The notes under the pieces are model-generated. The model ran no database searches. It worked only from the letters and a program-made list of their open reading frames with translations, and had not been told where the DNA came from. Below, in pieces: positions 7,648-18,553 of a stretch of 64,000 bases of DNA. The stretch spans positions 10,058,001 through 10,122,000 of the forward strand of contig NC_021658.1 of NCBI RefSeq assembly GCF_000418325.1, in the 5' to 3' direction. How positions within the stretch are numbered: position 1 is the stretch's first letter; each line of letters starts with the position of its first letter. The stretch comes from Sorangium cellulosum So0157-2 (GTDB lineage: Bacteria; Myxococcota_A; Polyangia; Polyangiales; Polyangiaceae). The position numbers were made by a program, and so were the translations under genes.

Positions 7648-9012
7648 TCATCGCCGGTGCGGCGTGGTCGCCGCGCCTCGGCGGCGCGGGGGCGCGCCGA
7701 GGCTGCTCGCGGCGGTGTCCACGCGCGGCCCGGCGGGCGCGGTGAACGAGGCCGGCGGGAGCGGGCTGTCCTTCACCGCCGTGGTCCCGGCGAGCGCGAC
7801 CCCGAGGACGGCGGCCCCGAACGCCCACGCCGCCTGCGCCCACCGCCGCCAGGCGGGCAGCGGCTCCGCCTCGTCGGCCGCGCCGCCCCCGGGATCGAGC
7901 GACTCGAGCGCGGCGCGCAGCTGCTGCGTGCGGAGGTGGGACGCGTTCCCGAGCACCTGCCCGATCCAACCGGCGACCAGCGCGTCGTTGCCCGGGTGCG
8001 CGGCGCCCGGGACCGCCTCCTCGAGCGCGCGCATCAGCTGCGCGGCCGTCGCCGTGCGCGCGGTGGGCGACTTGGCGAGCGCCTCGGAGACGAGGCGATC
8101 GAGCGCGGGCGGGATCGGCTCGGGCGGCGGCGCCGCGCTCAGCCGCTCGGCGAACCCGCGGCGGGACGGGACGGCGCGCGACGACAGCGGCGCGGCGGGC
8201 CGCTCGCTCGCGATGTGGGTCATCGTGCTCTCGCTGTCGTCGGCCTGGAAGGGGTGCGCGCCCGAGAGGAGCTCGTAGAGCAGCACCCCCACCCCGAAGA
8301 GATCGGCCCGCCGGTCGCACGGCTGCCCCCGGATGTGCTCCGGCGCCATGTACGGCGCGCTGCTCCTGAACAGGAGCGCGCCCCCCTCGCCGCCCGCCGC
8401 CGCGGCGAAGACGCGCCCGCCGTCGCCCCGGAGCGAAGGCCGGCGCTCCGACAGCCGCTCCTCCTCGAACTTCGCGATGCCGAAGTCGACGAGGCGGACG
8501 AGCCCCTCGGACGTGATGAGGACGTTGTCGGGCGAGACGTCGTAGTGGAGGAGCTCCCGGGGGTTGCCGACCTCGTCCCGGAGCTCGTGCGCCGCGTCGA
8601 GCGCCGCGCAGATCTGGTACGCCAGCCGGGCCGCGGCGAGCACCGGCGCCGGGCGCCTGCGCGCGGCGCGCAGCACCGCCGAGAGGGGCTCGCCGCTGAC
8701 CCACTCCATGACATAGAAGAGGGTGCCGCCCTCCTCGCCGAGATCCACGACGGGCACCACGTTCGGGTGCCGGATGCGCGCCGCGAGCGCGGCTTCCTCG
8801 AGGAACATCCGCACGGCGTCGGGGTCGGGCGAGAGCTCGGGGTGAAGCACCTTGATGGCAAAGAGCTTCTGAAACCCGTGCTCGCGCCTGAGCCGACCCG
8901 CCCAGACCTCCCCCGTCTCGCCTGCGGCCACCCGCAGGACGAACTCGTACCGGCCCAGGGAAAACCCCGGGAAAAAGCGGCCCCCGCCCCCCACGTGGAA
9001 GGTGTGGCCCAC
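7648..9012 (-). CDS. Ser/Thr protein kinase with C-terminal membrane segment
   Basis: This eukaryotic-type kinase domain has AAGETGEVWAG (glycine loop), AIKVLHPE (catalytic Lys), LLHYDVSPDNVL (catalytic loop), DFGIAKF and APEH. Arg of the HRD motif is Tyr, so it is a non-RD kinase, while the catalytic Asp is kept. The insert between DFG and APE is long and Ala/Gly-rich. A hydrophobic stretch near the C-terminus (AAWAFGAAVLGVALAG) may anchor it. The start is uncertain: GTG 9012 fits the beginning of the conserved region, and the frame is open further upstream across recA on the other strand. The substrate is unknown. Confidence 0.8.
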   Translation of the reverse strand: MGHTFHVGGGGRFFPGFSLGRYEFVLRVAAGETGEVWAGRLRREHGFQKLFAIKVLHPELSPDPDAVRMFLEEAALAARIRHPNVVPVVDLGEEGGTLFYVMEWVSGEPLSAVLRAARRRPAPVLAAARLAYQICAALDAAHELRDEVGNPRELLHYDVSPDNVLITSEGLVRLVDFGIAKFEEERLSERRPSLRGDGGRVFAAAAGGEGGALLFRSSAPYMAPEHIRGQPCDRRADLFGVGVLLYELLSGAHPFQADDSESTMTHIASERPAAPLSSRAVPSRRGFAERLSAAPPPEPIPPALDRLVSEALAKSPTARTATAAQLMRALEEAVPGAAHPGNDALVAGWIGQVLGNASHLRTQQLRAALESLDPGGGAADEAEPLPAWRRWAQAAWAFGAAVLGVALAGTTAVKDSPLPPASFTAPAGPRVDTAASSLGAPPRRRGAATTPHRR

Positions 9013-9156
9013 ACATGAAGAGTCCGCCAGCGTTCCCGGTGTGCGACGATCACGATTGTTGCCCGGCTTGTGAGACTCCACAGCAGCCGGGAAACGGCGC
9101 TTCCGACCGCGACATCCTCGCCTTGTCCGGAGGCGGTCCGCCCGGGCTCGGTCCCG

Positions 9157-9192
9157 GCGCGGCAAGCGCGGCAAGCGCGGCAAGCGCGGCAA
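9157..9192 (+). repeat. Four 9-bp tandem repeats upstream of recA
   Basis: GCGCGGCAA is repeated four times without change in the space between the kinase gene and recA. This is a short tandem tract; the function is unknown. Confidence 0.8.
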
Positions 9193-9271
9193 CCGCGCGC
9201 GCCGCCCATCCGGCCCGGCCCGGCCGTGCCGTCGCGCGGACGTTTTCGGTCCTATCCGGGGTGCGGGGGTC

Positions 9272-9300
9272 TTGCTTCCTGAACAACCGGACAGTAAACC
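9272..9300 (+). promoter_or_regulatory. recA promoter with candidate LexA (SOS) box
   Basis: TTGCTT (9272-9277) and TAAACC (9295-9300) are 17 bp apart and can serve as -35 and -10 boxes. The 17-bp spacer (9278-9294, CCTGAACAACCGGACAG) matches about 15 of 17 positions of the reverse complement of the Myxococcus xanthus LexA consensus, as I recall it (CTRHAMRYBYGTTCAGS). A repressor bound there would block the promoter. The rest of 9013-9390 shows only the 9-bp repeats. Confidence 0.5.
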
Positions 9301-9390
9301 TGCCGGAAACTGTTGCCCCGCACGTCGGGGATCCGGCAGCGTGATCCCCTTCGGTCTCCCCTCCCTTCGGCCCCCCGCCCCGAGGTACGC

Positions 9391-10569
<1,179 letters not shown>

Positions 10570-10586
10570 CGCGGGCCGCCACCGCC

Positions 10587-11090
10587 ATGCACCTCTACGT
10601 GATGCGGCACGGCCCGGCGGAGGACCGAGCGGCGAGCGGACGGGACGCGGACCGGAGGCTCACCCCCGAGGGCCGCGACCGTGTCGAGCGGGTCGCGATC
10701 GAGCTGCACCGCATCCGGGGCGGCGCCCCGCTCTCGCGGGTGCTCGCGAGCCCGTTGGCGCGCGCCCGCGAGACCGCCGAGATCGCGGCGCCCCGCTGCG
10801 GCGCGCCGGAGGTCGAGGTCCGGGACGAGCTCTCGGTCGACGCCGACCTGCCGCTCGCGCTCGTCGCCGCGCTCGCCCGAGGCGGGGCCGACGCGCTCCT
10901 GGTCGGGCACCAGCCGAACGTGGAGCACCTCGTCCGGACGCTCGTCGACACGTCCGGCCGGGGCTCGCCCGGCCTGGTCCTCCGCGGCTTCACCACGGCG
11001 CTGATCGTCGCCCTCGAGCCCGACCCGGCGCCGCGCGCGCAGGACCGCTGGCGCGTGGTGCGGATCCTCGACCCGCGCGAGCTCGCCTAG
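10587..11090 (+). CDS. SixA-like histidine phosphatase
   Basis: The protein has 167 residues. It begins LYVMRHGPAED, which carries the RHG signature, and has SPLARARETAEI and LLVGHQPNVEHLV with the second catalytic His. This is the compact SixA branch of the histidine phosphatase superfamily; E. coli SixA acts on phosphohistidine of Hpt domains or of the nitrogen phosphotransferase system. It starts 17 bp after recA and is probably co-transcribed with it. The true substrate here is not indicated. Confidence 0.85.
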   Translation: MHLYVMRHGPAEDRAASGRDADRRLTPEGRDRVERVAIELHRIRGGAPLSRVLASPLARARETAEIAAPRCGAPEVEVRDELSVDADLPLALVAALARGGADALLVGHQPNVEHLVRTLVDTSGRGSPGLVLRGFTTALIVALEPDPAPRAQDRWRVVRILDPRELA

Positions 11091-11407
11091 CGAGGACGCG
11101 CCGCGCGCGCGCCGTGTCAGCGGGATGGAGCGGGAGCAGACGTACGCGTCCGAGGCGGAAGGCCGCGCGACCCGAGCCGGCTCGACCGGAGCGGCTCGTC
11201 GCCGCGCCGTAGGGGCCCAGGCAAGTCCATGAATTTGCGGTGGAAATCCAGATCGTGGGCGGGCGGCGGCCAGGGCGCCCGCCGCACCCCCGCAGGCGGG
11301 GCCGGCCCCCGGCTTACGTAATTACAAATCCGAATGATTTCGATGATTTCGGCCGCTCGCTTGACAAGGATCCCACCCGAGAATACGCCCAAATAAGGAG
11401 GATTGAG
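11091..11407. other. Intergenic region with an AT-rich leader
   Basis: No gene is seen here. From 11316 the sequence becomes unusually AT-rich for this genome (ACGTAATTACAAATCCGAAT and onward). A TTGACA at 11361-11366 has only a poor -10 partner (TACGCC at 11384), which would sit on the ribosome site. The strong Shine-Dalgarno AAGGAGG at 11395-11401 sets the start of the next gene. Confidence 0.6.
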
Positions 11408-12268
11408 ATGGCGGGACAGATGGTCTTCCCCTTCGCTCAACCCCCTCCAGGCCGTCTGTCGCGCAGCGGTGGGAAGGGCGCAGCACCCTCTTCCTTGTGG
11501 CCGCGCGTCTCGCGGGCCGTCGTCCGGGTGCCCGACCCCCGCCACCACCCGATCCACATCGACCTGCCGTCGGGCCAGCCGCAGATCTACGTGCACGAGG
11601 GGGCGCGCCAGGCGCTCGTCCGGCGCCTGGAGCTGGCCCAGAAGCGGCCGGTGCTCCTCTCGGTGACCGACAACTACCGGCAGATGATCTCCTCCTCGCT
11701 GCGGGAGGGGATCCTGCAGGCGCGCGTCCACCACATGTTCCTGGATGCGCCGGCGGTCGTTCAGGATGCGCTCGTCCGGTACGTGGTGAACCAGGACCGG
11801 GCCGCGTCGCTCGTGGTCGGCCAGTACATCGACGAGAACGGCCATCGCATCCGGGCGAGCCGGCCGGTGAGCACGCCGCTCTCGACGCAGGGGCGGACGC
11901 ACGATCTGCTGACCCTGTCCCAGAAGGTGAACCACACGTACTTCGGCGGCGTGGTCGACGCGCTGATCACCTGGGGCAAGCGGACCAAGGCGCGGAAGCC
12001 GCGGCGCACCATCAAGCTCGGGAGCTACTCGGCGGTGGAGCGGCTGATCCGCATCCACCCGGTGCTCGACCGGCCCTGGGTGCCCCGCTACTTCATCTCC
12101 TACGTCATCTACCACGAGATGCTCCACCACGTGATGCCCGCGAGCCACGGCAACGGGCGCCGGATGCTCCACCCGCCCCAGTTCCTCGCCCGCGAGCGGC
12201 TCTTCCGCGACTACGAGCGCTCCCTCGCGTGGGAGAGGGACCACGTGGGCAGGCTCCTCCGCACCTGA
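11408..12268 (+). CDS. SprT-like zinc metallopeptidase
   Basis: The start is ATG 11408, set by AAGGAGG six bases upstream, giving 286 residues. YVIYHEMLHHVMPASHG near residues 235-251 contains HExxH, and a later His in RRMLHPPQF could be the third zinc ligand. Such SprT/WLM-like gluzincins are single-domain cytoplasmic peptidases. No signal peptide or membrane span is seen. The N-terminal half holds a conserved-looking LLSVTDNYRQMISSSLREGI segment that I cannot assign. Confidence 0.75.
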   Translation: MAGQMVFPFAQPPPGRLSRSGGKGAAPSSLWPRVSRAVVRVPDPRHHPIHIDLPSGQPQIYVHEGARQALVRRLELAQKRPVLLSVTDNYRQMISSSLREGILQARVHHMFLDAPAVVQDALVRYVVNQDRAASLVVGQYIDENGHRIRASRPVSTPLSTQGRTHDLLTLSQKVNHTYFGGVVDALITWGKRTKARKPRRTIKLGSYSAVERLIRIHPVLDRPWVPRYFISYVIYHEMLHHVMPASHGNGRRMLHPPQFLARERLFRDYERSLAWERDHVGRLLRT

Positions 12269-12441
12269 CGCGCCGTCTCCGGCGGACCTGCGCGCGCTCC
12301 GACGCGACGCGCGACGCGCGACGCGGACGAACCAGCGCCGAGCGACGAACCATTGCGCGGAGTACCGGCTGGCTCTAAACCGGCGGACCCCCGTGCGGGC
12401 CGCGCGACCGGCGCGCCGCGGGCGATCCCGTAACCTCGAAA

Positions 12442-13428
<987 letters not shown>

Positions 13429-13478
13429 GGTTCGGCGGCGCGGGCTCTCCCTCGGGCCGAACCACCAAGGCGCTCACC

Positions 13479-13603
13479 GAGCGGCGGTCGCCCGCACAGG
13501 AGACGGGTCCAGATCGGCGTTTTCGGCGCGGAGGCGCACTCCAGTGCGCTGAGCACCGAAAACGCCGAGATGGGCCCGTATCCGAAGCGGGCGACCGCCG
13601 CTC
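13479..13603. repeat. Large imperfect inverted repeat between convergent genes
   Basis: Two arms of about 60 bp face each other. The left begins GAGCGGCGGTCGCCCGC and the right ends GCGGGCGACCGCCGCTC. They meet at a perfect GCGCAC-TCCA-GTGCGC hairpin tip, and both carry the CGGCGTTTTCGG core. As RNA this would fold into one long hairpin and could stop transcription from either side. One arm recurs at 39650-39692, so it belongs to a dispersed family. Confidence 0.8.
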
Positions 13604-14336
13604 AGCGCAGCGGGGCTTCGCAGGTGATGCAGCGGGGGGGGACGCCGTCCTTGTGGTAGAGCTCGCCGCAGCGGCCGCAGAGGCGGGCGTCGGCCTCGAA
13701 GGCGATGAGCTTGTCCGTGGCCTTGCAGTGAAGGCCGGCCACCTGGGGCGGCTCCAGCGGGCGCACCTCGCCGGCAGCGTCGTCGGGCGCAGGCAAGGCG
13801 TCCTCCTTGATGTCGGCGACGCGGCCGGGGATGCGCTTCCTCGCCTCCGAAAGGACGCGGGAAGCAGCTGCGAGATGCGCGCGCAGCGGGACGGCGATCA
13901 CCGTGCCGCCGCCCTGGACCGTGAGCGCCGACTCCGACAGCAGCAGGCCGGTGACCTCGCTCCAGCCGATGCGCTCGATCTCGCCAGGCCCGTTCTCGAG
14001 CGCCACGCCGGCATCGCCGACGCGGACGGGCTTCATCGACCACTGGCCGAACAGGCCCGCCGCGGCGCCGAGGAGGAGCGCACCGACGAGCAGGTACGGG
14101 GCAGCAGGGTGCGCGCCCGCCTCCTCGCCCCGGAACCACTGGCCGTAAACCCCCGCACCGGCGAGGAGCGCCGCGACGGACATGCCGAGCAAGGTGAGGG
14201 CGAGCTCGAGCGACGCCTTGGGCTCGAAACGACGCTCGCTCCGCGGATCGGTCCGCTGCCGGAGGAGCACCTCGCCACCCTGCCCCGTGGACCCCGAGCC
14301 CTTGCGCTTGCGCTTCACCGGTTTGTCGGCTGCCAT
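13602..14336 (-). CDS. Membrane protein with C-terminal zinc-ribbon-like motif
   Basis: The 244-residue protein starts at ATG 14336 with GGAAG upstream. A basic N-terminus (VKRKRKG) is followed by two hydrophobic segments (ALTLLGMSVAALLAGAGVYG and YLLVGALLLGAAAGLFG) and then a soluble domain. The C-terminus has CGRCGELYHKDG and CITCEAPL, two Cys pairs suited to zinc. The family is unknown to me. It is convergent with the HD gene across the inverted repeat. Confidence 0.75.
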   Translation of the reverse strand: MAADKPVKRKRKGSGSTGQGGEVLLRQRTDPRSERRFEPKASLELALTLLGMSVAALLAGAGVYGQWFRGEEAGAHPAAPYLLVGALLLGAAAGLFGQWSMKPVRVGDAGVALENGPGEIERIGWSEVTGLLLSESALTVQGGGTVIAVPLRAHLAAASRVLSEARKRIPGRVADIKEDALPAPDDAAGEVRPLEPPQVAGLHCKATDKLIAFEADARLCGRCGELYHKDGVPPRCITCEAPLR

Positions 14337-14467
14337 CGGCGGCTTCCTATCGGAGGAGACGCCCGGACGCAAAGGGGCTCGGCATACCACCAGCGGTCCG
14401 CACGGGCAGCCAGCCTGACCCGAGGCTCGCCCGCGCGGCAGGGACGGAGAGGTATGCTGGGACGACC

Positions 14468-15898
14468 ATGAGATCGATGCCCGACGCGGCGACCTACGTG
14501 CTGCCCGCGCTCAGCATCGGGCTCGCCGCGCTCGTGTTCCTGGGACCCGGCGCGCAGCGCATGGCCACCGGCGTGCGGGTGTGGGGCGCCCCCGTCGCCG
14601 GAAGCGAGGCGCTCGCGCTCCGCATCGAAGGGGTGCGCCGGCTCCACGGCGCCGACGATCCGGCGGCGCTGCCGGCGATCGAGGTGAGCGCGACGTCCGG
14701 GGGGACGGCGCTCGCGGGATGGAGCGGCTCGACCGGAAAGGACGGGATCGGCGAGGCGCTGCTGCGCGCAGGCGGCGGGCTGAAGGCGCCGGTCATGGTG
14801 CGGATCCGGCGGGGCGGCGACGCGCTCCTGGAGCAGGAGGTGCCGCTCTCGCCCCCGCTCCCCGCGGAGGCGAGCGCGCTGCCCGGCGCGGCGCACGCGA
14901 GCGCGCTGCCCGGCGCGGCGCACGGGGAGCTCCGCCTGCGGGTCACGGTCGCGCGGGGCGCCATGGCCGCGCCGTTCCCGGAGCCGGTGCGCGTCGCGGT
15001 CGAGACGGAGGACGGAGCGCCCGTGCCAGGGGCGCGCGTGGAGGCGAGCGCCGTCGGGGCGGAGCTCGGGGGGCTGGGCAGCGGGCCGGCGCAGATCACC
15101 GCCGACGCGCGGGGCGCCGCGGAGCTCACGATCAGGCCGCTGGCGCACACCGTCGAGCTCACGCTGCGCGCGGCGCGCCCCGGGAGCGCGGCGCCGCCCG
15201 GGGCGCGAGGCGCGAGCGGCTCCTGGGAGGGGAGGCTGCCCGTGATCCCAGGCGCGATCTGGCTCGACCCGGCCGGCCTCGCGGGCGAGCGGCCAGAGCT
15301 GCGGCTCACCTCGCCGGCGCCGAAGCCCTACGCCTATGTCTCGATCGGAGGCGAGCACGGCCGCCTGCTCGGGGCGATCGTCCCGCTCGCGGCCGATGGC
15401 GGGGGCTTCTTCTCGGGGACGCTGGCGCTCCCGGACGGGCAGCCGCCCGGCGCCGCGGGATGGGCGGCCGTCGCGAGCGACCCGTACGAGCAAGGCGCGG
15501 GCACGGTCGCCTGGCCGCTCTCGCCCGCCGCGAGCCCGGTCGCGCCGCGGCGCGTGACGCTGCTCGCGGACGGGGTGCCGGCGGCCGAGGCGCGCGAGCG
15601 GGCCCGCGCCTCGCGGGCGCGGCGCGCCGGCCTCGTGGTGCTCGGCGCCGCCGGGGTCGCCGAGATGCTCCTGCTGGCGCTCCGCGCCCGGACGGCGCGG
15701 CGGCGCCTCACGGCGCACCTCGCCGCAGCGTCGGGCGGCGAGGGGGAGGACGGAGCCGACGGGGCGCCGCTGTCCAGGGAAGATCGCGGCCGGCTGCTCG
15801 CCACCGTACGGGCGGAGCCGGTCCTGTCGGTGCTCGCGCTCGCCGCGCTCGTGGGGCTCTCCTTCGCGGCGGTCGCGGCGCTCGCCACGTTCCGGTGA
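14468..15898 (+). CDS. Large membrane-anchored protein with Ig-like extracytoplasmic region
   Basis: The 476-residue protein has an N-terminal hydrophobic segment (LPALSIGLAALVFLG), a ~330-residue exported region of beta-rich character, and two C-terminal hydrophobic segments (AGLVVLGAAGVAEMLLLAL and VLSVLALAALVGLSFAAVAAL). A nine-residue unit ASALPGAAH is duplicated in tandem. The PVRVAVETEDGAPVPGARVEA segment resembles Ig/CarboxypepD-like domains used in adhesion. A kinase gene follows after 103 bp on the same strand and may be functionally linked. Confidence 0.7.
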   Translation: MRSMPDAATYVLPALSIGLAALVFLGPGAQRMATGVRVWGAPVAGSEALALRIEGVRRLHGADDPAALPAIEVSATSGGTALAGWSGSTGKDGIGEALLRAGGGLKAPVMVRIRRGGDALLEQEVPLSPPLPAEASALPGAAHASALPGAAHGELRLRVTVARGAMAAPFPEPVRVAVETEDGAPVPGARVEASAVGAELGGLGSGPAQITADARGAAELTIRPLAHTVELTLRAARPGSAAPPGARGASGSWEGRLPVIPGAIWLDPAGLAGERPELRLTSPAPKPYAYVSIGGEHGRLLGAIVPLAADGGGFFSGTLALPDGQPPGAAGWAAVASDPYEQGAGTVAWPLSPAASPVAPRRVTLLADGVPAAEARERARASRARRAGLVVLGAAGVAEMLLLALRARTARRRLTAHLAAASGGEGEDGADGAPLSREDRGRLLATVRAEPVLSVLALAALVGLSFAAVAALATFR

Positions 15899-16001
15899 CC
15901 CGGGGCGCGCGCGGCGCCGCATGGATTTCATCCGCCGCCGGCCCCGAGCCGCTAGACTGGGCGCACGAGACGGGACGGGGCGGGAGGACGACAGACAGGG
16001 C

Positions 16002-17210
16002 ATGTCCGAGCAGCAGCGGTACCGGGTCATCAAGCGCCTCGCCTCCGGCGGCATGGCGGAGGTCTTCGTCGCCGAGAGCGCGGGGATCGAGGGGTTCAAG
16101 AAGCAGGTCGCGATCAAGCGCGTCTTGCCGCAGCTCAGCAAGAAGGAGCAGTTCATCGCGATGTTCCTCGACGAGGCGCGCCTCTCGGCGCACCTCTCGC
16201 ACTCGAACGTCGTGTCGGTGTTCGACATCGGCGTCGGCGACGGGACGTACTTCATCGTCATGGAGTACGTCGACGGCGCCGACCTCCGGGCCCTGCTCGA
16301 GCACCAGAAGAAGGTGGGCCGGCCGATGAGCGTCGAGGTCGCCGCGTTCATGGCCGCGAAGATGTGCCAGGGCCTCGCCTACGCGCACGACCTCGCGACC
16401 GCGGACGGAAAGCCGCTCCAGATCGTGCACCGGGACATCACCCCGGCGAACGTGCTCATCACCCGCTACGGCGAGGTGAAGATCGTGGACTTCGGGCTCG
16501 CGAAGGCGTCGAGCCAGCTCGCCGAGAGCGACGCGGGCATCATCAAGGGGAAGTTCGGCTACCTGGCGCCGGAGACGGTGCTCGAGCAGGGCGTCGACCA
16601 GCGCGTCGACATCTTCGCGCTCGGGATCATCCTCTGGGAGATGCTCGCCGGGCGCCGGCTCTTCCTCGGCGACTCCGACTACATCACGGTGCGCCTCGTG
16701 CGCGACGCGGTGGTCCCCTCGCTCCAGCAGCTCAACGGCGAGGTGCCGCGCGAGCTCGAGCAGATCATCCGCCGCGCGCTCGCCCGCGATCCGGCGGCCC
16801 GCTACCACACGGCGCGCGAGCTCGGGCGCGACCTCACCCGCTTCCTCTACCGCTTCGGCCGCCCGGTGAGCGAGGACGACGTGGCCGCGCTCGTGGAGCG
16901 CGCCAAGGGCGGGCCGGCGCGGGCGGTCGACGGGACGCAGAAGATCGCCGAGCTCATCGACATGATGCTCCTCGAGTTCAAGTCGCTCACGAAGGAGCCG
17001 ACCTCGAGCGGCAGCGGCCTCAACCTGCTGCCCACCCTGGACGGGTCCACGAGCCTGCTCCACGGGCAGACGCACTCGAGCTCGCACCCCCCGCGCAGCG
17101 AGGGGCCGCTCGGCGGGCTCGCCGACGAGCTGGAAGGGCCCGATTCGCTCCACCAGGACGAGTCCTCCTCGTCGGTGGCGGCCTGGTTCCGGGGGCTCAT
17201 CCCGCGCTGA
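16002..17210 (+). CDS. Ser/Thr protein kinase, soluble
   Basis: This is a complete eukaryotic-type kinase with the myxobacterial glycine loop ASGGMAEVF, catalytic Lys in VAIKRVLPQ, IVHRDITPANVLI (an RD kinase), DFGLAKAS and LAPETVLEQG. The start is ATG 16002, giving 402 residues; an in-frame ATG 27 codons upstream lacks kinase similarity. The ~120 C-terminal residues are Ser-rich, with no membrane span, and may be a docking or autophosphorylation region. It follows the membrane protein gene. Confidence 0.9.
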   Translation: MSEQQRYRVIKRLASGGMAEVFVAESAGIEGFKKQVAIKRVLPQLSKKEQFIAMFLDEARLSAHLSHSNVVSVFDIGVGDGTYFIVMEYVDGADLRALLEHQKKVGRPMSVEVAAFMAAKMCQGLAYAHDLATADGKPLQIVHRDITPANVLITRYGEVKIVDFGLAKASSQLAESDAGIIKGKFGYLAPETVLEQGVDQRVDIFALGIILWEMLAGRRLFLGDSDYITVRLVRDAVVPSLQQLNGEVPRELEQIIRRALARDPAARYHTARELGRDLTRFLYRFGRPVSEDDVAALVERAKGGPARAVDGTQKIAELIDMMLLEFKSLTKEPTSSGSGLNLLPTLDGSTSLLHGQTHSSSHPPRSEGPLGGLADELEGPDSLHQDESSSSVAAWFRGLIPR

Positions 17211-17320
17211 TCCGGCGCGGGCAGCGAGAGGATTGCCGGGGCGGCGCCGCTCCACCACATCACGACCGTCACCGGCCAGGAGGCGCCGACCTCCGGCCCA
17301 CAGCCAAAGGCAAAGAGAAG

Positions 17321-17788
17321 ATGAGCGTCGAGATTGGAAAGCCGTTCCCGCGCTTCGCGCTGCCGAACCAGGACGGCAAGACCGTGAAGCTCGAGGACTT
17401 CGCGGGCAAATGGCTCGTCGTCTATTTCTATCCGAAGGACGACACGCCGGGTTGCACCATCCAGGGCAAGTCGTTCACGGCCTCCAAGGAGGACTTCGAC
17501 AAGGCCAACGTCGCCGTGGTCGGCGTGAGCGAGGACGACGTCGCGTCGCACAAGAGCTTCTGCGACAAGTTCTCGTTCACCATCGATCTGCTCGCCGACA
17601 CGAAGCACGAGCTCCTCAAGGCCGCGGGCGTCGGGCAGAGCGAGTGGAAGGGCAACCTCTACTGGGACCGGACGACCTTCGTCGTCGATCCGCAGGGCGT
17701 GCTGCGGAAGACCTACCTGAAGGTGAAGCCCGACGGGCACGAGCAGGCGCTCCTCAAGGACATCGCGGAGCTCAAGGCCCAGGGCTGA
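17321..17788 (+). CDS. bcp: Peroxiredoxin of the BCP/PrxQ type
   Basis: This thiol peroxidase reduces hydrogen peroxide and organic peroxides. FYPKDDTPGCTIQGKSF carries the peroxidatic Cys (residue ~46) in the PxxxTxxC arrangement. The usual PrxQ partner Cys five residues later is replaced (CTIQGKS), so resolution must use another thiol; Cys in SFCDKFSF may serve. The length (155 residues) and the TTFVVDPQGVLRKTY segment are typical. The start is ATG 17321. Confidence 0.9.
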   Translation: MSVEIGKPFPRFALPNQDGKTVKLEDFAGKWLVVYFYPKDDTPGCTIQGKSFTASKEDFDKANVAVVGVSEDDVASHKSFCDKFSFTIDLLADTKHELLKAAGVGQSEWKGNLYWDRTTFVVDPQGVLRKTYLKVKPDGHEQALLKDIAELKAQG

Positions 17789-17858
17789 GCTGGAGAGCGC
17801 CCGCGCCGCGCCGCGGGGCTCGGGCAGGCGCCCTGCACAAAGCCTGCTCTCGCTGGAT

Positions 17859-18437
17859 TTGCCAGCGTCGCCCCCCTACGCTCTCGCCTTCGTGGCTGCA
17901 CGCCTTCCCCTCGCGCCGAGTCGAGCCCTGTCGTTCACGGCCTTCGCGGCGCTCGCCGCGGCGGCGCTCGCGACCGCCGCCTCCGCAGGCGCCTGCAAGG
18001 CCCCGGGGGGCGGCGGGGCCGGCGGCTCGGGCATGGGCGGCGCCGACGGCTGCCCGATGGGGCCGCGACAGGCGATGTTCACCATCGCGGTGCGCGCGAG
18101 AGGCGCCCCCGTCCCGCCGGACACCGCCGTTCACGTGGCGTGGAGCGCGGCCGAGGAACCGACCTTCGTCCTGAACGACCCGAGCACCTGGAAGACGCTC
18201 GACGAGGCCAACGTGGTGTGCGCCGTCGATCGCGCGGAGCCTCCCCCCGATGCGCTGGAGGAGCTCGTCTGCGAGCTGTGGACCGCAGGGGTGACGCGGG
18301 TGGAGATCTCGGGGACAGGCTACCAGGAGTTCGCGCAGACGCTCACGCCCGTCATGAGCGAGGAATGCGAGGACTTCGTTCCTCAGGAGATCGACATCGA
18401 GCTCGTGCCGGCGGTGGACGAGGACAGCGAAGAGTAG
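17859..18437 (+). CDS. Exported small protein, possibly a lipoprotein
   Basis: The 192-residue frame starts at TTG 17859 or, more likely, GTG 17892. A hydrophobic segment (FTAFAALAAAALATAASAG) leads to Cys, but the AGAC context is a weak lipobox. A Gly-rich linker follows, then a ~130-residue domain with two Cys (NVVCAVD and ELVCELW) and a very acidic C-terminus (VPAVDEDSEE). I do not recognise the family. Such Gly-linker exported proteins are common in myxobacteria. Confidence 0.65.
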   Translation: MPASPPYALAFVAARLPLAPSRALSFTAFAALAAAALATAASAGACKAPGGGGAGGSGMGGADGCPMGPRQAMFTIAVRARGAPVPPDTAVHVAWSAAEEPTFVLNDPSTWKTLDEANVVCAVDRAEPPPDALEELVCELWTAGVTRVEISGTGYQEFAQTLTPVMSEECEDFVPQEIDIELVPAVDEDSEE

Positions 18438-18553
18438 CCGGCCGGAGCGCCCCGGTCCTCTCCCCCGCAGGAGCGCCGAGCGAGATCTCCGCCGGCGCGA
18501 TCGCGACACGCCGGCCTGCTTCCGCCCGCTCGCCGGCGGGGCTACCCTGCACC

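Noticed and set aside
11361..11390. Sigma-70-type promoter TTGACA...TACGCC
   Set aside because: The -10 is poor and would put the transcript start on the Shine-Dalgarno of the SprT-like gene.
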